From the NCBI GenBank assembly GCA_033558025.1, contig JAUCEF010000008.1, positions 2,294,001 through 2,358,000 on the forward strand: 64,000 nt of DNA. Direction: 5' to 3'. This document shows positions 20,870-32,256 of the stretch, piece by piece (position 1 is the first letter of the stretch; each line of letters opens with the position of its first letter). The DNA is from Phytophthora sp. 'mugwort' (lineage: Eukaryota > Oomycota > Peronosporomycetes > Peronosporales > Peronosporaceae). Below the pieces are notes generated by a model. That model made no database searches. It worked only from the letters and a program-made list of their open reading frames with translations, and was not told where the DNA came from. The translations under genes were made by a program, and so were the position numbers.

Positions 20870-23510
20870 CGGCGTCAATCAACACCTTTGTCGTCCCCTG
20901 CCACAATGTTCGCCCAGCATCAACAGACGCTGCGCGATCTGATTGCTGGGCGCCGCCACAACGAGGAATCCCACGCATGCGCAGCCCAACAGGGTGCCTG
21001 CGCGTGCGTTCATCGACTGCGCTCAGATGTGTCTCAAGTCCATCTCCGCCAAGCGATCCAGAATGAATCCGAGGAAATGCGGATCGAGATGCGAGGCTTC
21101 GATGATCTACGCACCCGCTACGCCTTATTTCAAGATACCACCACGGAAACGTATACGCGGCTACAAGACTACGCTATAGGCTTGGAGCGGCGTCTCGCTG
21201 ACGGCATAGATCCTTCGCGGCGGATATGTCAGCTGCTTCACGATCCCTCGCTCAAAACTTGCACGGTCCGAGCGATGAAACCTCTTGGTTGGGGCAGCAG
21301 TCTGCCGATCTTGAACTGCGTTACCAGACAACCAGATCGAAGAGTGACATTGCGTTCAAGGATATTTTCCGCCTCCAAAACTATAACGCTGATCTCTAGC
21401 GGTGTTATGGGCGGCGGAAGCAGCATATCCGTGACTTGGAGCAGTAAACCAACGTTGTGCTGCGATCTGGACCAGGCCCGTCGGCAGCTCGATGGATCGG
21501 CTTCAGTCGTAGATCTGCAGACTATGAATATGCGGCTTGTAGCACACGTTCTTGGCGAGTGGCCATCGAGTTGGAGCATCTGCTCCAGAAGGCCAAACGA
21601 CGTCGCGCAGAACATCACCGCGTCCACGAATACACTTTCGTAAGTTGGTTGCTGCTACCCAGAAAATCCAGGGTCCTCAGCGTCGCTGGGAGTGGCGCAT
21701 CGACAACATGCTCACACCGAGTACACTTTCGACGCTATGCTAGACAAGCTCCGACTCTCCGGTCGGATAATGCCTAGCTAGGACGGGATCGAAACACGGT
21801 CGCTCAGGAACTCTGCTGATCTAGCAGAGACTATCGCAGACTACCGGTGAGATATCGAGCATTGGACCGATCCGCCAAGATCGGGATGCGGCAGCGGCTC
21901 AAATGACTCGGCTCGTCAGGGGGCAAGCTCGGGCGGTCCGAGGTCGTGACGATGCTATCAAGCAAAGGTAAAAAGCTCTCAAGTCGAGCGCTATTACCTC
22001 GATCAGATTTTGAACATGCAGCAAGACTATTGGCTTATGCAGCAGGATCTCGACCAGCCTCAAGCCCATCACGACGCTCTGCAAAAAAGATCATCAGGAT
22101 CTGCTTGACGATCATAACTCTATAATTCGGGAGAGAGACAGCGCCCTCGACAACCCGGCGTCCATCGCCTCTGCCACCATGCGCAGTTCCTCGGTTGCTC
22201 GCAGCGCCCGCTCCGCTTCGGTGGTTCGCAGCGGTCGAACTTCGACCAAGCGATCTCTCAGCCCGCCATCTTCCCCTCATCGTCAATATCCAAGCCCGCA
22301 CAAGGAAATGCCTCGATCCCCATTTCCTTCCGCTCGGCACCTAGCGGTCAGCGGCTCATGATGGCCCAGCAACTCCCGTATCAAGCTCCAACAGCCGCGT
22401 TAATCCCGCACTGGGTCCCTTGGATAACTTCACTGTTAACGCCGACAGGACTACGAGTCTTCCGGAGCCAGATCCGAGTCCGGTGGCGACGAGCCGGATG
22501 CTGAATCGATCGACTTAGACGTGAGCTTTGGTAATTCCGACGACGATCAGATTCAAGTCCCCTTGGCTCGCTCCCGAGCTGATGCGCGCCGACGGAGCTT
22601 CTCAGGAAATAACTCCGTAGATGACGGATCCCAAGCTGCTCCCATCGTGATCGACTGTGAGACCGTTCCAGAAGAAATCGGAATCGAGAAGGATACCAAC
22701 GATCCGTTGCCACCCACCGTGCCTCCCATGGTCGAAGACACCTTCCAGACTATCGCCCCTATGGAGACCTTCATTCCAGGCCTACATCAGCAGCGTATGG
22801 TTGCCGAGGCACAGGTGATTCCTTGGGAGCCCTCGCAGATCAATGTATTGAACTGCGACACCATGACCCAGAGGATCCTGCTCGACCTCAGAGTGGTCCC
22901 GACAGGTGGATGCTCCCGGAGTGAATCGGTCGTGGCGACCGGTTGGATCGGTCGTGGCGACCGGTTGGATCGGTCGCTTTACTCCCCAGATCTGATCACG
23001 GAAGCACACAGATTGGCCTTGTATCAGTAAGAGTCGTGGTACTGTCTCGATGTGCCATCTCTGGAAACATTAACTTTCGATCCGACCAAGTCTCTTCACC
23101 TGGGCGCACTCGTCGATGATTACAAGACCTTCGAGCGAGATCGTCGCCAAGTTTACTGGGAAGCTACGTACCCGCTCCCGATCACTAAGGCTAGGCGGGA
23201 TGCGATCCGTGATTCGTGGTCTTCTACAGGGGGTGCAAGACGGAGTTCGCATGCTTGAGAGAAGTTTCGTGCTCTTGAAGATCAACTCTTCAGAGAGATC
23301 GTCAGACCAGCTGTTGCGATCTCGACGTACTGCTGAAATCCAATGTTTATGCATTTCCCTCAGCAATTAGAGGATATCACTTGGTTCCCAGGGCGTGAAG
23401 CGATCGCGAAAAGACGCGCCCCGTTCCGAGATCTGATCGTCGCCCTCGCGGACTGAGACCAGGTCGCAGCCTGGATCAACCACTATCGCACAGATCTTAT
23501 AACGCACCCA
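20870..23510 (+). pseudogene. Unassigned transposon ORF remnant, coiled-coil and acidic/proline-rich parts
   Basis: Plus-strand pieces in three frames. 20,888-21,250 is Gln/Arg/Glu-rich and predicted helical (SEEMRIEMRGFDDLRTRYAL). 21,280-22,350 is broken by frameshifts. 22,521-23,030 is an acidic, Ser/Pro-rich stretch (APIVIDCETVPEEIGIEKD). 23,100-23,500 reads FERDRRQVYWEATYPLPI and then WFPGREAIAKRRAPFRDLIV. A long helical region followed by a conserved tail could be the gag-like first ORF of an oomycete LTR element, but I recognise no zinc knuckle or enzyme motif, so this is only a guess from the neighbourhood. Confidence 0.4.
22927..22977 (+). repeat. 22-bp tandem duplication
   Basis: A 22-bp unit (CGGTCGTGGCGACCGGTTGG plus AT) occurs twice exactly at 22,927-22,948 and 22,949-22,970, followed by the first six bases of a third copy. 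22 is not a multiple of 3, so the duplication shifts the ORF remnant it lies in. Confidence 0.8.
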
Positions 23511-24029
23511 TCGTTCTAAATCGATCGTCTTTGGATGAAATTTTCACCGGCGGATTCGAACTAATAGTGTTCGCCTCATGTCTATCCTGCCGTTGGTCGT
23601 CTAGGATCTCCCACAGCTCACCTCCACTTAGCCGCCATAGCGATCCGAATAGTATGTCGTAATCCAATCAACTTTGTTTCCTCTTCCACCGACTCGTAGT
23701 ACGTGCTACGGGGGATCTGTTGTTTTAGGATCAAATCCATGCTCGATCCGAGGTCTCCATAGCGGATCCAGCCACTTCCACCAGACCCAAACATGCGGGT
23801 TACATAAACACGCACTCCACTTTTCACCCTTAGGTATGCAGCCTTCCTGCATCCTCTCTCTCGCTTCTTCCACCGCGGCGACAAACTCGGTGGGAGGAAA
23901 CCTTCTACTTCTCCTTCTGCAGTCATCCTTCAAATTCTTCTTACCATACAACCCACTTTGGCCTTGGATCCACCTCCTTCCCATCTACAGCATTCCTGCA
24001 AACTTTCCTCACTCAGTACCACTTGCAGT
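23511..24029. other. Unassigned, possible Gypsy 3' region
   Basis: Lies downstream (minus strand) of a Gypsy chromodomain end. The minus frame 23,706-23,984 (RRFPPTEFVAAVEEARERMQ) is open but unrecognised, and no LTR edge is visible. Confidence 0.35.
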
Positions 24030-24640
24030 AACCAACTTGCCGGAGCAACTTCCACCACTGACGCTTCCTCGCGCGGCTGCATCGCCTGGAAATGGCCCCC
24101 CAAGGCCCGATCCTGCAGGAAGGCGCGCAGTAACGTGTCGCAGTTTAGACCCGTCTCATCAACCAATTAGACTCGTCATAACCTCACCGGTGCACCTTGA
24201 ACTCACTCAACTTTCGACCATGCCGCGGTAGACGGCCTGTTCTCACGTCACTGATCTTCCCGACCTCGTATTCGCTTACCTCTAACTTTCGATCCCAACT
24301 ATCTTCGGGGAGCAGCGCCTCGTCGAAGTCGAGACGATCCGCTTCGTCCATCGTCAGGCGCGCCATCGGCCGATCCGGGGGTGTCTTCCTGAGCTTCAGC
24401 TTGGACATGTGAACCACCGGGAAAAGGTGATTTACCGTCCCAGCCGTCTCTATACGAGCAGCGAAAGGACTCACCATCCCTAACACGCAGAAGGATCGTG
24501 CCACATGTGGGCTAGATTTCGCGCATATTCTCCTTTGACTCGGTCCAGACTTGTGCAACTTCGCAGCCGCGTAGGTCGTCATCTTGGCCAGGTCGTTGAG
24601 TACGTTACGATTGAACTTAGAGGTGTAGCTCACCCGCCGC
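24030..24640 (-). mobile_element. Gypsy integrase C-terminus and chromodomain fragment
   Basis: Minus strand from 24,633: FCVLGMVSPFAARIETAGTV, NHLFPVVHMSKLKLRKTPPD, ADRLDFDEALLPEDSWDRKL, EYEVGKISDVRTGR, SEFKVHR and then, frame-shifted, VDETGLNCDTLLRAFLQDR. This is the integrase tail/chromodomain region of a Gypsy element of a different subfamily from the one at 13.3-16.2 kb. Nothing of the upstream integrase core is present, so only about 600 bp survive. Confidence 0.8.
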
Positions 24641-25342
24641 TCTGGCTATACGAGCTCCCCCAACAACCTCCTCGGCAATCTCAGCTTCATCAAAGGCTAA
24701 ATAGCCCGCCTCCGCCTCGCGAAACTTTGCATGACAACTCAAAGAACAGAAGCACACTGATCATGCTACTGCTACATAGAGTGGACTAAGAAACCTCGTT
24801 TAAGCACAAGTGGTGAGCAGTACCACTACAAACAGTGAACCCATGGGCGGCGGGAGGCTCGGGGTACCCCGGAATGCGGCATTTCATTCGGTAAAAGGGG
24901 AAAGGACTCAGCCGCATGACCGAGCGAACATGTCACCCCACGCGCCATCACCAACGACATCAGGCTAGTTTGATCGGCAGAAGGAAACGGTGGGGCTGCT
25001 TCATACAATAATGAACAATCAGAGTGATAACGTGACATAGACCTTATCCTATGTGTAGGTCATCTTCCGTCGTAATACGATACTGTAGTATGTATTGACT
25101 GGAGATGCTAGTAGGATACAGTACCGTAAGCATGATACGTAACCATGCAAAAACTGTAGGGTTTATATGTGGATAAGAGGTTATGTCTAAATACACGCGC
25201 TTGAAAAAGTGTATCGAAGTACTTTAAGTAGTTGGCTTCTTCGAGAGTTCTAACCAACCGTTGGCACTTAGTATGCCTTAAAAAGGCCCTAACTATTGTA
25301 TTTGACGTCTCAACTGCATTAACCTAACATGTTTGTAGTTTA
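24641..25342. other. Intergenic, no gene seen
   Basis: AT-rich, many short mixed repeats of the 'gtac' type, no domain-bearing frame on either strand. Confidence 0.5.
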
Positions 25343-25354
25343 GTGAAAGCACAC

Positions 25355-26244
25355 GCCACTAGCAACAGACTCGATTCAGGCGCGAGCAGTCGACACGCTC
25401 GAGTAAATAACTGGGGAAACCGAACTGACCACAGGTTCCTCCGTAAATTGCACGCCGATCAATACGTCACCAGTCGGGCGCTCAACCACCACTGGGCCAC
25501 CGTAATCTCCCTTACACGATGTCACGTTAGGAGTTCCTCAGGAGCACAGCATGGACTCGCTCACATTCGTTTGCTTCAAGTAGTGTAATTGCTCATCAAC
25601 TGCACGTCCTCCCGTATCAGTTGAAAAGCCATAGTGCCTTCGCCTCCAGCATCATCTCAGCCCATTGTGACAGCCCATTCACCGTCCTTAACGTCGGAAC
25701 CGTCCGAAGCAGGTAATGCGACGGGTTTAAATGAGCTGGGTCTTCCAAGTACGAGAATAGCGAAGTCGTTCGTGAAGTCCGTGGTAGAGCTCTTCGGGTG
25801 GTTGAGAATTACGATGACTTTAATCTGTTCGCCGTTGGGGTCTTGGGTAGCATTGTTGTAGTGCAAGCCGATTGATGCCCAATGGATATCGCTCGAGACA
25901 CAGAAAGTTCCTGTAAGGAGGTGTGTCGGAGTGATCAAAGAAGCGCTGCAAAAGTTGGTACCTCTAGCGGTAGTGCGAGCCCGGCCACGTACGTCTTAGT
26001 GCCGCTTGGCACAATGCTTCTGATGTCAGTATTGGTAGCATCGCTCGATATTTTGCTTTTTTATGCAAATCCGCAACCGAAACCATGTGGATATTTGATC
26101 CGTCTTGCAGGGAGGTTGCGATGGCATTACCCGAAAGGTTGTTGCCTGGAGCGAGCTTGGAGAATAGAACAGTGTAGTAACTCGACGAGCCTTCGACGGT
26201 TAAGGCGAGCACTACTGCGGCAGAGGCGGCGGAGATAGCTTCAT
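25355..26244 (-). pseudogene. Decayed GIP-like/trypsin-like secreted protein
   Basis: On the minus strand from ATG 26,244: a signal-peptide-like start (one-base frameshift after MKL, then ISAASAAVVLALTVEGSSS-like sequence), a pro-region (NIHMVSVADL), SIVPSGTKTYVAGL, then ITPTHLLTGTFCVSSDIHWA, NGEQIKVIVILNHPKSSTTD, FTNDFAILVLGRPSSFKPVA, and a C-terminal CKGDYGGPVVVERPTGDVLIG. Family landmarks are clear, but the catalytic His is Phe (LTGTFC) and the nucleophile Ser is Tyr (GDYGGP), so even the ancestor was a non-catalytic GIP-type protein. It is now a pseudogene: frameshifts near 26,238, 25,960, 25,940 and 25,570, TGA instead of Trp at 25,657-25,659 (the GWG motif) and again at 25,376-25,378 near the C-terminus. 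Confidence 0.8.
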
Positions 26245-27789
26245 GTCGAATGTGCTAATGACGTTTGAGAAGCAGAAATTCAAACTGAGGAAGAATCCGA
26301 GTGGAGCTGATAAACACATTGGCTCGGAGTTGCAGACTTCGAGGTTCAGTCTGAACTTCAGAGCCTTGGCTAGCGACATGTATTTTGCAAAGACAAGAAT
26401 TGAGGATCCAATCTCGGATGTGCAGCGATGCGGATTGTAGTTTTAGCACAACAAAAGATTTTGCTGAGGAGACGGCAGATGCCGTCCCTCCTTCTTTTTT
26501 TGATTGAGGGGGGGGGCAGGGCTCTAGTACAATATCCTTGTCGTTTCAAGCCTACCAGCGCTACTATGGCTTAGAATCGCGTCTCTCTCTCGGTAGATTT
26601 AGCGAGATTAAGACAGAGATATTGTACCCAATTTCTATACAGCCTAATCCGAAAAGGTGGGACCAGTACAAACTGCGGGTATCACATACCTGCAAAATGT
26701 ATTGAGTTACCATGGATTGTGTATCTAGCAGAGAATGGCATTGATCCCCGAATGCTTGCAGCAATTCCTAGTAGTGTCTGACGTAACTGTGACCCAAGCC
26801 TGAGATGGCATTGGGACAATTGATGAATGAAGCACCTCAGCATGCATGCACCACAAGACGGTTATAAATAATGTTCATTGTGAGCCTATCATCTAGCACA
26901 AGTCGTGCGTGCTTCTAAGTGCATGTCGGTTTCTCACACTTCCTGCCACATCTAATCTAATTCAGTACATGAAGCCGCATGATCACGCAGTACCGTGGAA
27001 TTAATCCGTTGAGGCTGTCCACCCCCTCATTCTTCGTGTATTCCCAGTTTAATCAAACATGTGTAACGAAATATAATATAAATAAAAGAATCGTAATAAA
27101 CAATCTAAAATCTACGCATATTACAAAGAAATAATATAATAATACATTACCTTTTTATTGAATGTAATATACACGTTACTTGTTTATGACGAGAATGTTT
27201 ACATACAACCACGGAGTAATCGGGAACACTACCAGTTGTAATGTATGTAGTGCCGTTTATGTGATTGGGTAACCGCTCGCCGCCTCCTTCTATATGTCAC
27301 CTAACCCATTATGTTTTGCACATTTCTGACGCTTATGCTTATTTTATAGGTCATGACGTGACTTGCAAACCACGCCTGATAAATATTCGGGCTGGAGCAA
27401 GGACGATACATATGGAAGAGAGGATATCCGGGCGTCTACTCTTGAGTTTCTAGCGCTCGAGCTTGGATTGATTCCATTACGAATGGCAATGGAACTTGCA
27501 TGGGATAGAGACGCATGGGATAGAGAAACCTTGTTAGATAGCACATTTTTCCTTTTTTGGAGCGTTACACTTAGCTTTGGTAGAAAAAGAAAGTGTACTC
27601 GCTTTTGTACTCAAGATGACTTTGGAGGTCCCTCGGTCACCGAATCCCGCTGAAGCAACCTTAAACTGAGACATTTTCGAGACTTTGAATCCGGTTTTGA
27701 CTTTGAACTTATAATACCGGTACCCGAGGGTAACATGACTTTTCAGTCACTCATTTAGAGTTGTCTCATGAATATACATGTAAAGTTGG
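26245..27789. other. Intergenic, AT-rich, no gene seen
   Basis: Upstream of the decayed GIP-like gene and beyond. A poly-G run lies near 26,510 and a very AT-rich block at 27,060-27,180. The open frames (for example 27,363-27,653) have no recognised domain. Confidence 0.45.
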
Positions 27790-28025
27790 GTCGCAAGGTA
27801 AAGTCGCTATCAGTCGCCATCGATAGTTAAAGTCGCTGTAGCTGCGTTTAGTTGAAGTCATTCAGTTCTATACAACTAATGAACTGACGTCAGTTTCACA
27901 GGGTTGATCAAGAGTGCTTAGACTCGCTTTATCAAGTTAAAATCGCTGTCTGAGGATAAAGTCGTCATAGCTACATGCAGTCCAGTTAGCTAATGACGTA
28001 ATGGTTAGTTAAAGTCGCCACATTA
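27790..28025 (+). repeat. Dispersed TTAAAGTCGC-type repeats
   Basis: The decamer [A/G]TTAAAGTCGC and close variants recur about five times in 230 bp (near 27,798, 27,826, 27,938, 27,955 and 28,010), often followed by TGTAGCT or CATAGCT-like bases. No open frame spans the cluster. Confidence 0.5.
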
Positions 28026-29604
28026 CACCTTTACTCGACCTTATGATCGATACTGCAGAGATCACGGCCTTTCTAGTCTTCTGTAGGATGAAAGCATTCC
28101 CTGGTTCAATGATGATTAATTTACTAAAGGGAAGGACGGTGTGGACCTTTTGGGTTTCGCTGCGTTGTCATTTATTTTTCATCCCCTCCTTTCATGAATG
28201 CACTCTTAAGTTTGGTTTTGTATCTAATATCGCTGCTCCAGCTTCATCTTTCGGATGAATGTTGTGTACAACTGAGTTGCACAATATATTATCTAGAGCA
28301 TTGGTCATTGCATCACCTTAACTGCCTCCTTTGAAACTTCAAGTTGTCGAACCCCTTGCATATACAAATATGTGGTGGCTGTGATTAAAACTCCACAACA
28401 AGACCCACGGGTTGTTTAGGTTAGTTTATCCGATGCGTATCAACAATTGGATCGTGTCCTCCCATCGTCGCCGAATGCCAGGGATGCATGAAGGGTCGAA
28501 AACTTTCCTTCCGCAAGCTTTCAATTTCAATTTATACGGCCGCCCAGGAAGAGGATCGTAAAAGTTGTACGTCCAGCACCCTCGCTTCGGCGTAATTAAC
28601 AGTAGCCGTAATGAGCGATCAATGGCGACCGGGAGAATCACCATCGTCACATCTGTCATTTTTTAATCTGCTTCCGATCGGGGAACCATATTTCCCCGAA
28701 ACATGAGATGCCAGTACTCGAATATATATTTCCACAGTTGGAGCACGATGGCCTCTAAGCGCTCGGCCAATAAGGGACACGGGATAACGCTTTAGTATAC
28801 TTCCATTTTTTAATGGGTAGTATACGTTGCCAATGCACCAGAGTGGTGTATTTAACGCCAGATTGTCGTGTTTTACATATCGCACTTTAAAGGGAGTCAC
28901 GGTACAGCCCACCGAGTTCGAAGTCAGCTGGCAACTCGGCTACTCGATCAGCCGTTCGAGTGTTTACATTGAGATCTTTGCGAAAGGTCGGTCGATATCC
29001 GACCAATTTCTTTTTTCACTTGATATTATGTATAGGAATATAGTTAACAGTAGAAGGAGCCGGCTAAGACCCCCAGGAGATAAACAATAACAGAGTAACT
29101 CTTTCCAAGTCCATGACAAGTGTACACTGTCCGGTAAGTTTCTGCATTAGCTTGATTTGGTTGCCGTTGACACCCGAGAGGCACAGCTTGGAGGGTGTTG
29201 ACTTGTAGCGCCAATAGAACGAAGTCGGCCCGGGAAAGGGCATGTCTCGCCAGGTGCGAAGGAACAAGTCCTGCAGAACTTGGCGGGCCGGTACGCCGTA
29301 CCGCCCGGGTACCGTAACACTTCTAGCCGAGAAGCAATGTTCTCGGCCGCCCGTCAAGCGATAACGTCGTCGTCTGCTCTTTAGCGGAGGACACGGGCAA
29401 CTTGAGCCAGAGGCAGTCAGCTGAGCTGACCTCTGTGTATTGACTGGCTTAGGGGCTTGGTCTCGGCGAAAACATCGCACTACTGTCCCGGAAGGGCCGA
29501 ACCGATAGGGGCAACTCAAGGCAAACCAACAAGGGCCGACTAGCTCGGGTATTGTTGTGTTTCTTGCCTAATATCAACAACTGACGAATTTGTGTGTGTG
29601 TTGC
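28026..29604. other. Unassigned, two linked minus-strand frames
   Basis: Minus-strand frames 28,912-28,619 (PFKVRYVKHDNLALNTPLWC) and 28,659-28,426 overlap in different phases and may be pieces of one decayed transposase-like ORF. A 151-codon minus frame at 29,519-29,064 is also open. I recognise none of them. Confidence 0.3.
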
Positions 29605-29990
29605 TGTAACGGGGTTACACGAAAGTAACACGAGTGTAGCCGTGCTACGTGTCACCTTGCAGTAAGTGGTACTCGGTACCACTTGGATTAACATGGTTTC
29701 AGTACGTGGACACAAGTCCACTCGATATGCATTTGACTAGGTGTAACTATGGTAGATAGCTAAATTCATACATTTTCACCGCCGACTGCTTTGCGGCAGA
29801 TAAGCAAACAAATAACAGTTCAGTCTTAGCATTAAAGAGAGTATTGCCCTAGGTTTAGGAATACTGACTTTTTTTAGTCTCTAGTGGTATAACTAGAGTG
29901 ATCTAAGCCTCTGCGGAGACCTTAGGGGTTAGGATAACCACAGCTAAGACGCGGGGAATCATACGTCTTCCTCTGACGCATTACGCTACG
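29605..29990 (+). repeat. Solo LTR-like segment
   Basis: Begins TGTAACGGGGTTACACGAAAGT, matching the Copia LTR start at 9,325 at 20 of 22 positions. After this the two sequences diverge, so they share only a terminal motif. The 3' edge is uncertain and no retroelement coding sequence follows. Confidence 0.4.
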
Positions 29991-30939
29991 CAGCCCCGCT
30001 GCAGCTGCAATATCACAATTCGCACCAACCCCTGCTTCAACAGTTGCAGATGCAAATTTCCTTCCGCTGGACGCCATTCTTGCCCAATACGAAACCTTTC
30101 CTGTATAGGCTTGCCGCGACTTATCGGTACTGGATGTTCATTATGTCGACTCCGCCGCCCTCAAACCTCTCGATATTTGTATTCTTGAACTGGGTTCTAA
30201 AATTGCAAACTCTGAATACATCTGCTTGAAACGAGACCCTGAGTGTCATTAAGATATTAAAACGATAGAGTCAGCTATTGCTTACCTAGAGAGCATGTCG
30301 GCAAAGAATTGCTACACATCATCCTTCTCGGCCGCGGCGAGACGAAATCGGCGCTTCCGAGCAGCTTCTTCCAACTGTAATAGCATGAGATTGGCAGAGT
30401 AAAGCAGAGGAGGTCGGAAAGCACTTATCCAATACACTCTATGAAATGTTTGTCAATCACAGAGGACCCACTTCCCACCACCTCCTATCCTTGCTTTTCA
30501 AATAGTGAAGAAGATGATTTTCAGCGTATTTTCTTTTTTTTTAGTGCCATGAAGGTGTCGATGCAACTAAAGATCTTAAAAGCGAGAAATAGCATAGCAA
30601 TAGCCGATCGACGTCAGCTTTCCAACATTTGCAAATAGGGGCGTCAACGTTACTTAAGCGGAAGCCGCATTGTTGGTCGAGTGGGTCCAATTTATAGCAA
30701 GCGCCTGTCCCTAGTGCTCGAAGCAAATGTTTGTCTCGCTGTCTGAACGACGATACCATAACTAACATCTAGCTGGTCTTGGATGAGCATAACATCGTGT
30801 CCATCTATCTACCTGCACGCTGCACACGAGTTCCTTAAACCGATCTTGACTCGACTTGTTGTTGCCGATTGAGTTAGGGAAGTTCTTCGTCTGCTGATGG
30901 TTTAGAAGTTCGACTTATTCACTCACACAGCAAGTCAGA
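29991..30939. other. Intergenic, no gene seen
   Basis: No frame longer than about 75 codons with any recognisable motif; no repeat structure noted. Confidence 0.5.
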
Positions 30940-31383
30940 AGTGAGGGTTTCTCGTTTTTTTTCTATTACGTATAGAATACCGCAAAGCACTCAAATGTCT
31001 GCTTAAGAAACTCCCAGTACGTTTAGTGGCTGCTTTTGCGTCAGCCAGCGATGCAACCATCTGGGCAATCTTACCGTTAGCGGATATGTCTTTCACATGC
31101 GTGTGCGTTGCACCATTGGTGGGGTGGTTGTGTACGATATTCAACCTCGACAAAATGCTAAGTCGGCCGGTCTCCTTCTTCTTCCGTTGTGATGTCCACC
31201 ACATGCAAAGTAAATCTGTTTTAAACCCTGTGTATTATGATTTTTTGCCACAGTCGCCCTTAGCTCGCGATATTCGAAATATGCTGCTTGCGCAGCGATA
31301 GATTCTGATGCTAAACTCGAGATATGTTGGGAGCCGGTCAGTGTATGAGCTAGACAAAGCCAACGCAAAAATACGTTAGACAA
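30940..31383 (-). pseudogene. Possible FAR1-type zinc-finger remnant of a MULE
   Basis: Minus strand: TVAKNHNTQGLKQIYFACGG followed, after a frame change, by LNIVHNHPTNGATHTHVKDI and then an Ala-rich helix (SLADAKAATKRTG). A Cys near an aromatic strand followed by an HNHP motif is the pattern of the FAR1/WRKY-GCM1 N-terminal finger seen in Mutator-like proteins, as in the element at 16.6 kb. No DDE or SWIM part follows. The call rests on one short motif and is weak. Confidence 0.35.
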
Positions 31384-32256
31384 AGAAATCGGAAATCCGA
31401 GTTCTGATAGAAATCCACGTAGTCGTGCAGTCCTTTACTGACTCTCTTGTTTGAACCGGAAATTCAGCGTTCGTCGTTTCCTCTAGTTTGCAATAGGGCA
31501 TTGATAGTCACCCACGATGTGTAGGCAAAGCGGGACACCAGCGAGACGCTATTAATAACATCGTGGTATGCTCCTTCTATTGTAGTGCGTACCTGTAGTC
31601 TTGCTTCCCCGCTCACGGGGAATTTTCTCTGCGAGATTCAAGAGTAGGTTGTCTAAATGGTGCGTCTTCATCACGTTTATCTTGTATTCAGGTTTCGAGC
31701 GGTTTTGGTGTACAGCATTATCGTATGCGTCAATCTTGCGCTTTTTGCAATCGCCTATATCCAACATTCAGTCATCCCCCAATAACGTATTCGATAAAGG
31801 GTGCGTTCGGTAACAAAATTGCGTTCAAAATAGCATTTCGTTCGAAATTCTATTTTCATGCAAAAATCTTTTTGAGGGAAATGGCGTATTCCGCGTGTGT
31901 GCAGCATAGGTGATATGATCGCCAACCGATTACTAGAAAATAGAGGGAGTTGGGAGCATCCGAAACTTATAAAGCGGAGTGGAAAAGAGTGAGAAGCGTG
32001 GATACAACGATATCGACTCGTCGCCGCTAGGCGACGAGAATGTCCGTGCGGTCTGCCGAAAAATAAATTGACTGGAAATACAACACAATAATCTGTCGAA
32101 CATTATTTATTTATTATCGTTAAGGCTGGCCGTAAATTATTTACTGGAAACAACTCGCGAGCGCATTAATTTACTGTTGGTCTATCGACCAGAATATGAC
32201 TGGTTCACAGAGATTGATGACCTCCCCCAGAACGCACGCATTGCCCAATCTGCAGC
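31384..32256. other. 5' flank of hAT element 1
   Basis: AT-rich with no gene. Contains one arm (32,131-32,144, CGTAAATTATTTAC) of a 14-bp inverted repeat whose partner is at 34,053-34,066, beyond the transposase, so the element probably begins at or before this point. Confidence 0.4.

Noticed and set aside
23706..24231. Plus-strand 185-codon ORF
   Set aside because: It is antisense to a Gypsy chromodomain fragment and its 3' region, Pro/Ser-rich, with no domain.
27790..28025. CRISPR-like array
   Set aside because: The repeat word is only about ten bases, spacing is irregular and the genome is eukaryotic.
29064..29519. 151-codon minus-strand ORF
   Set aside because: Arg/Ser/Pro-rich, no recognised motif, lies among transposon debris; kept only as unassigned.
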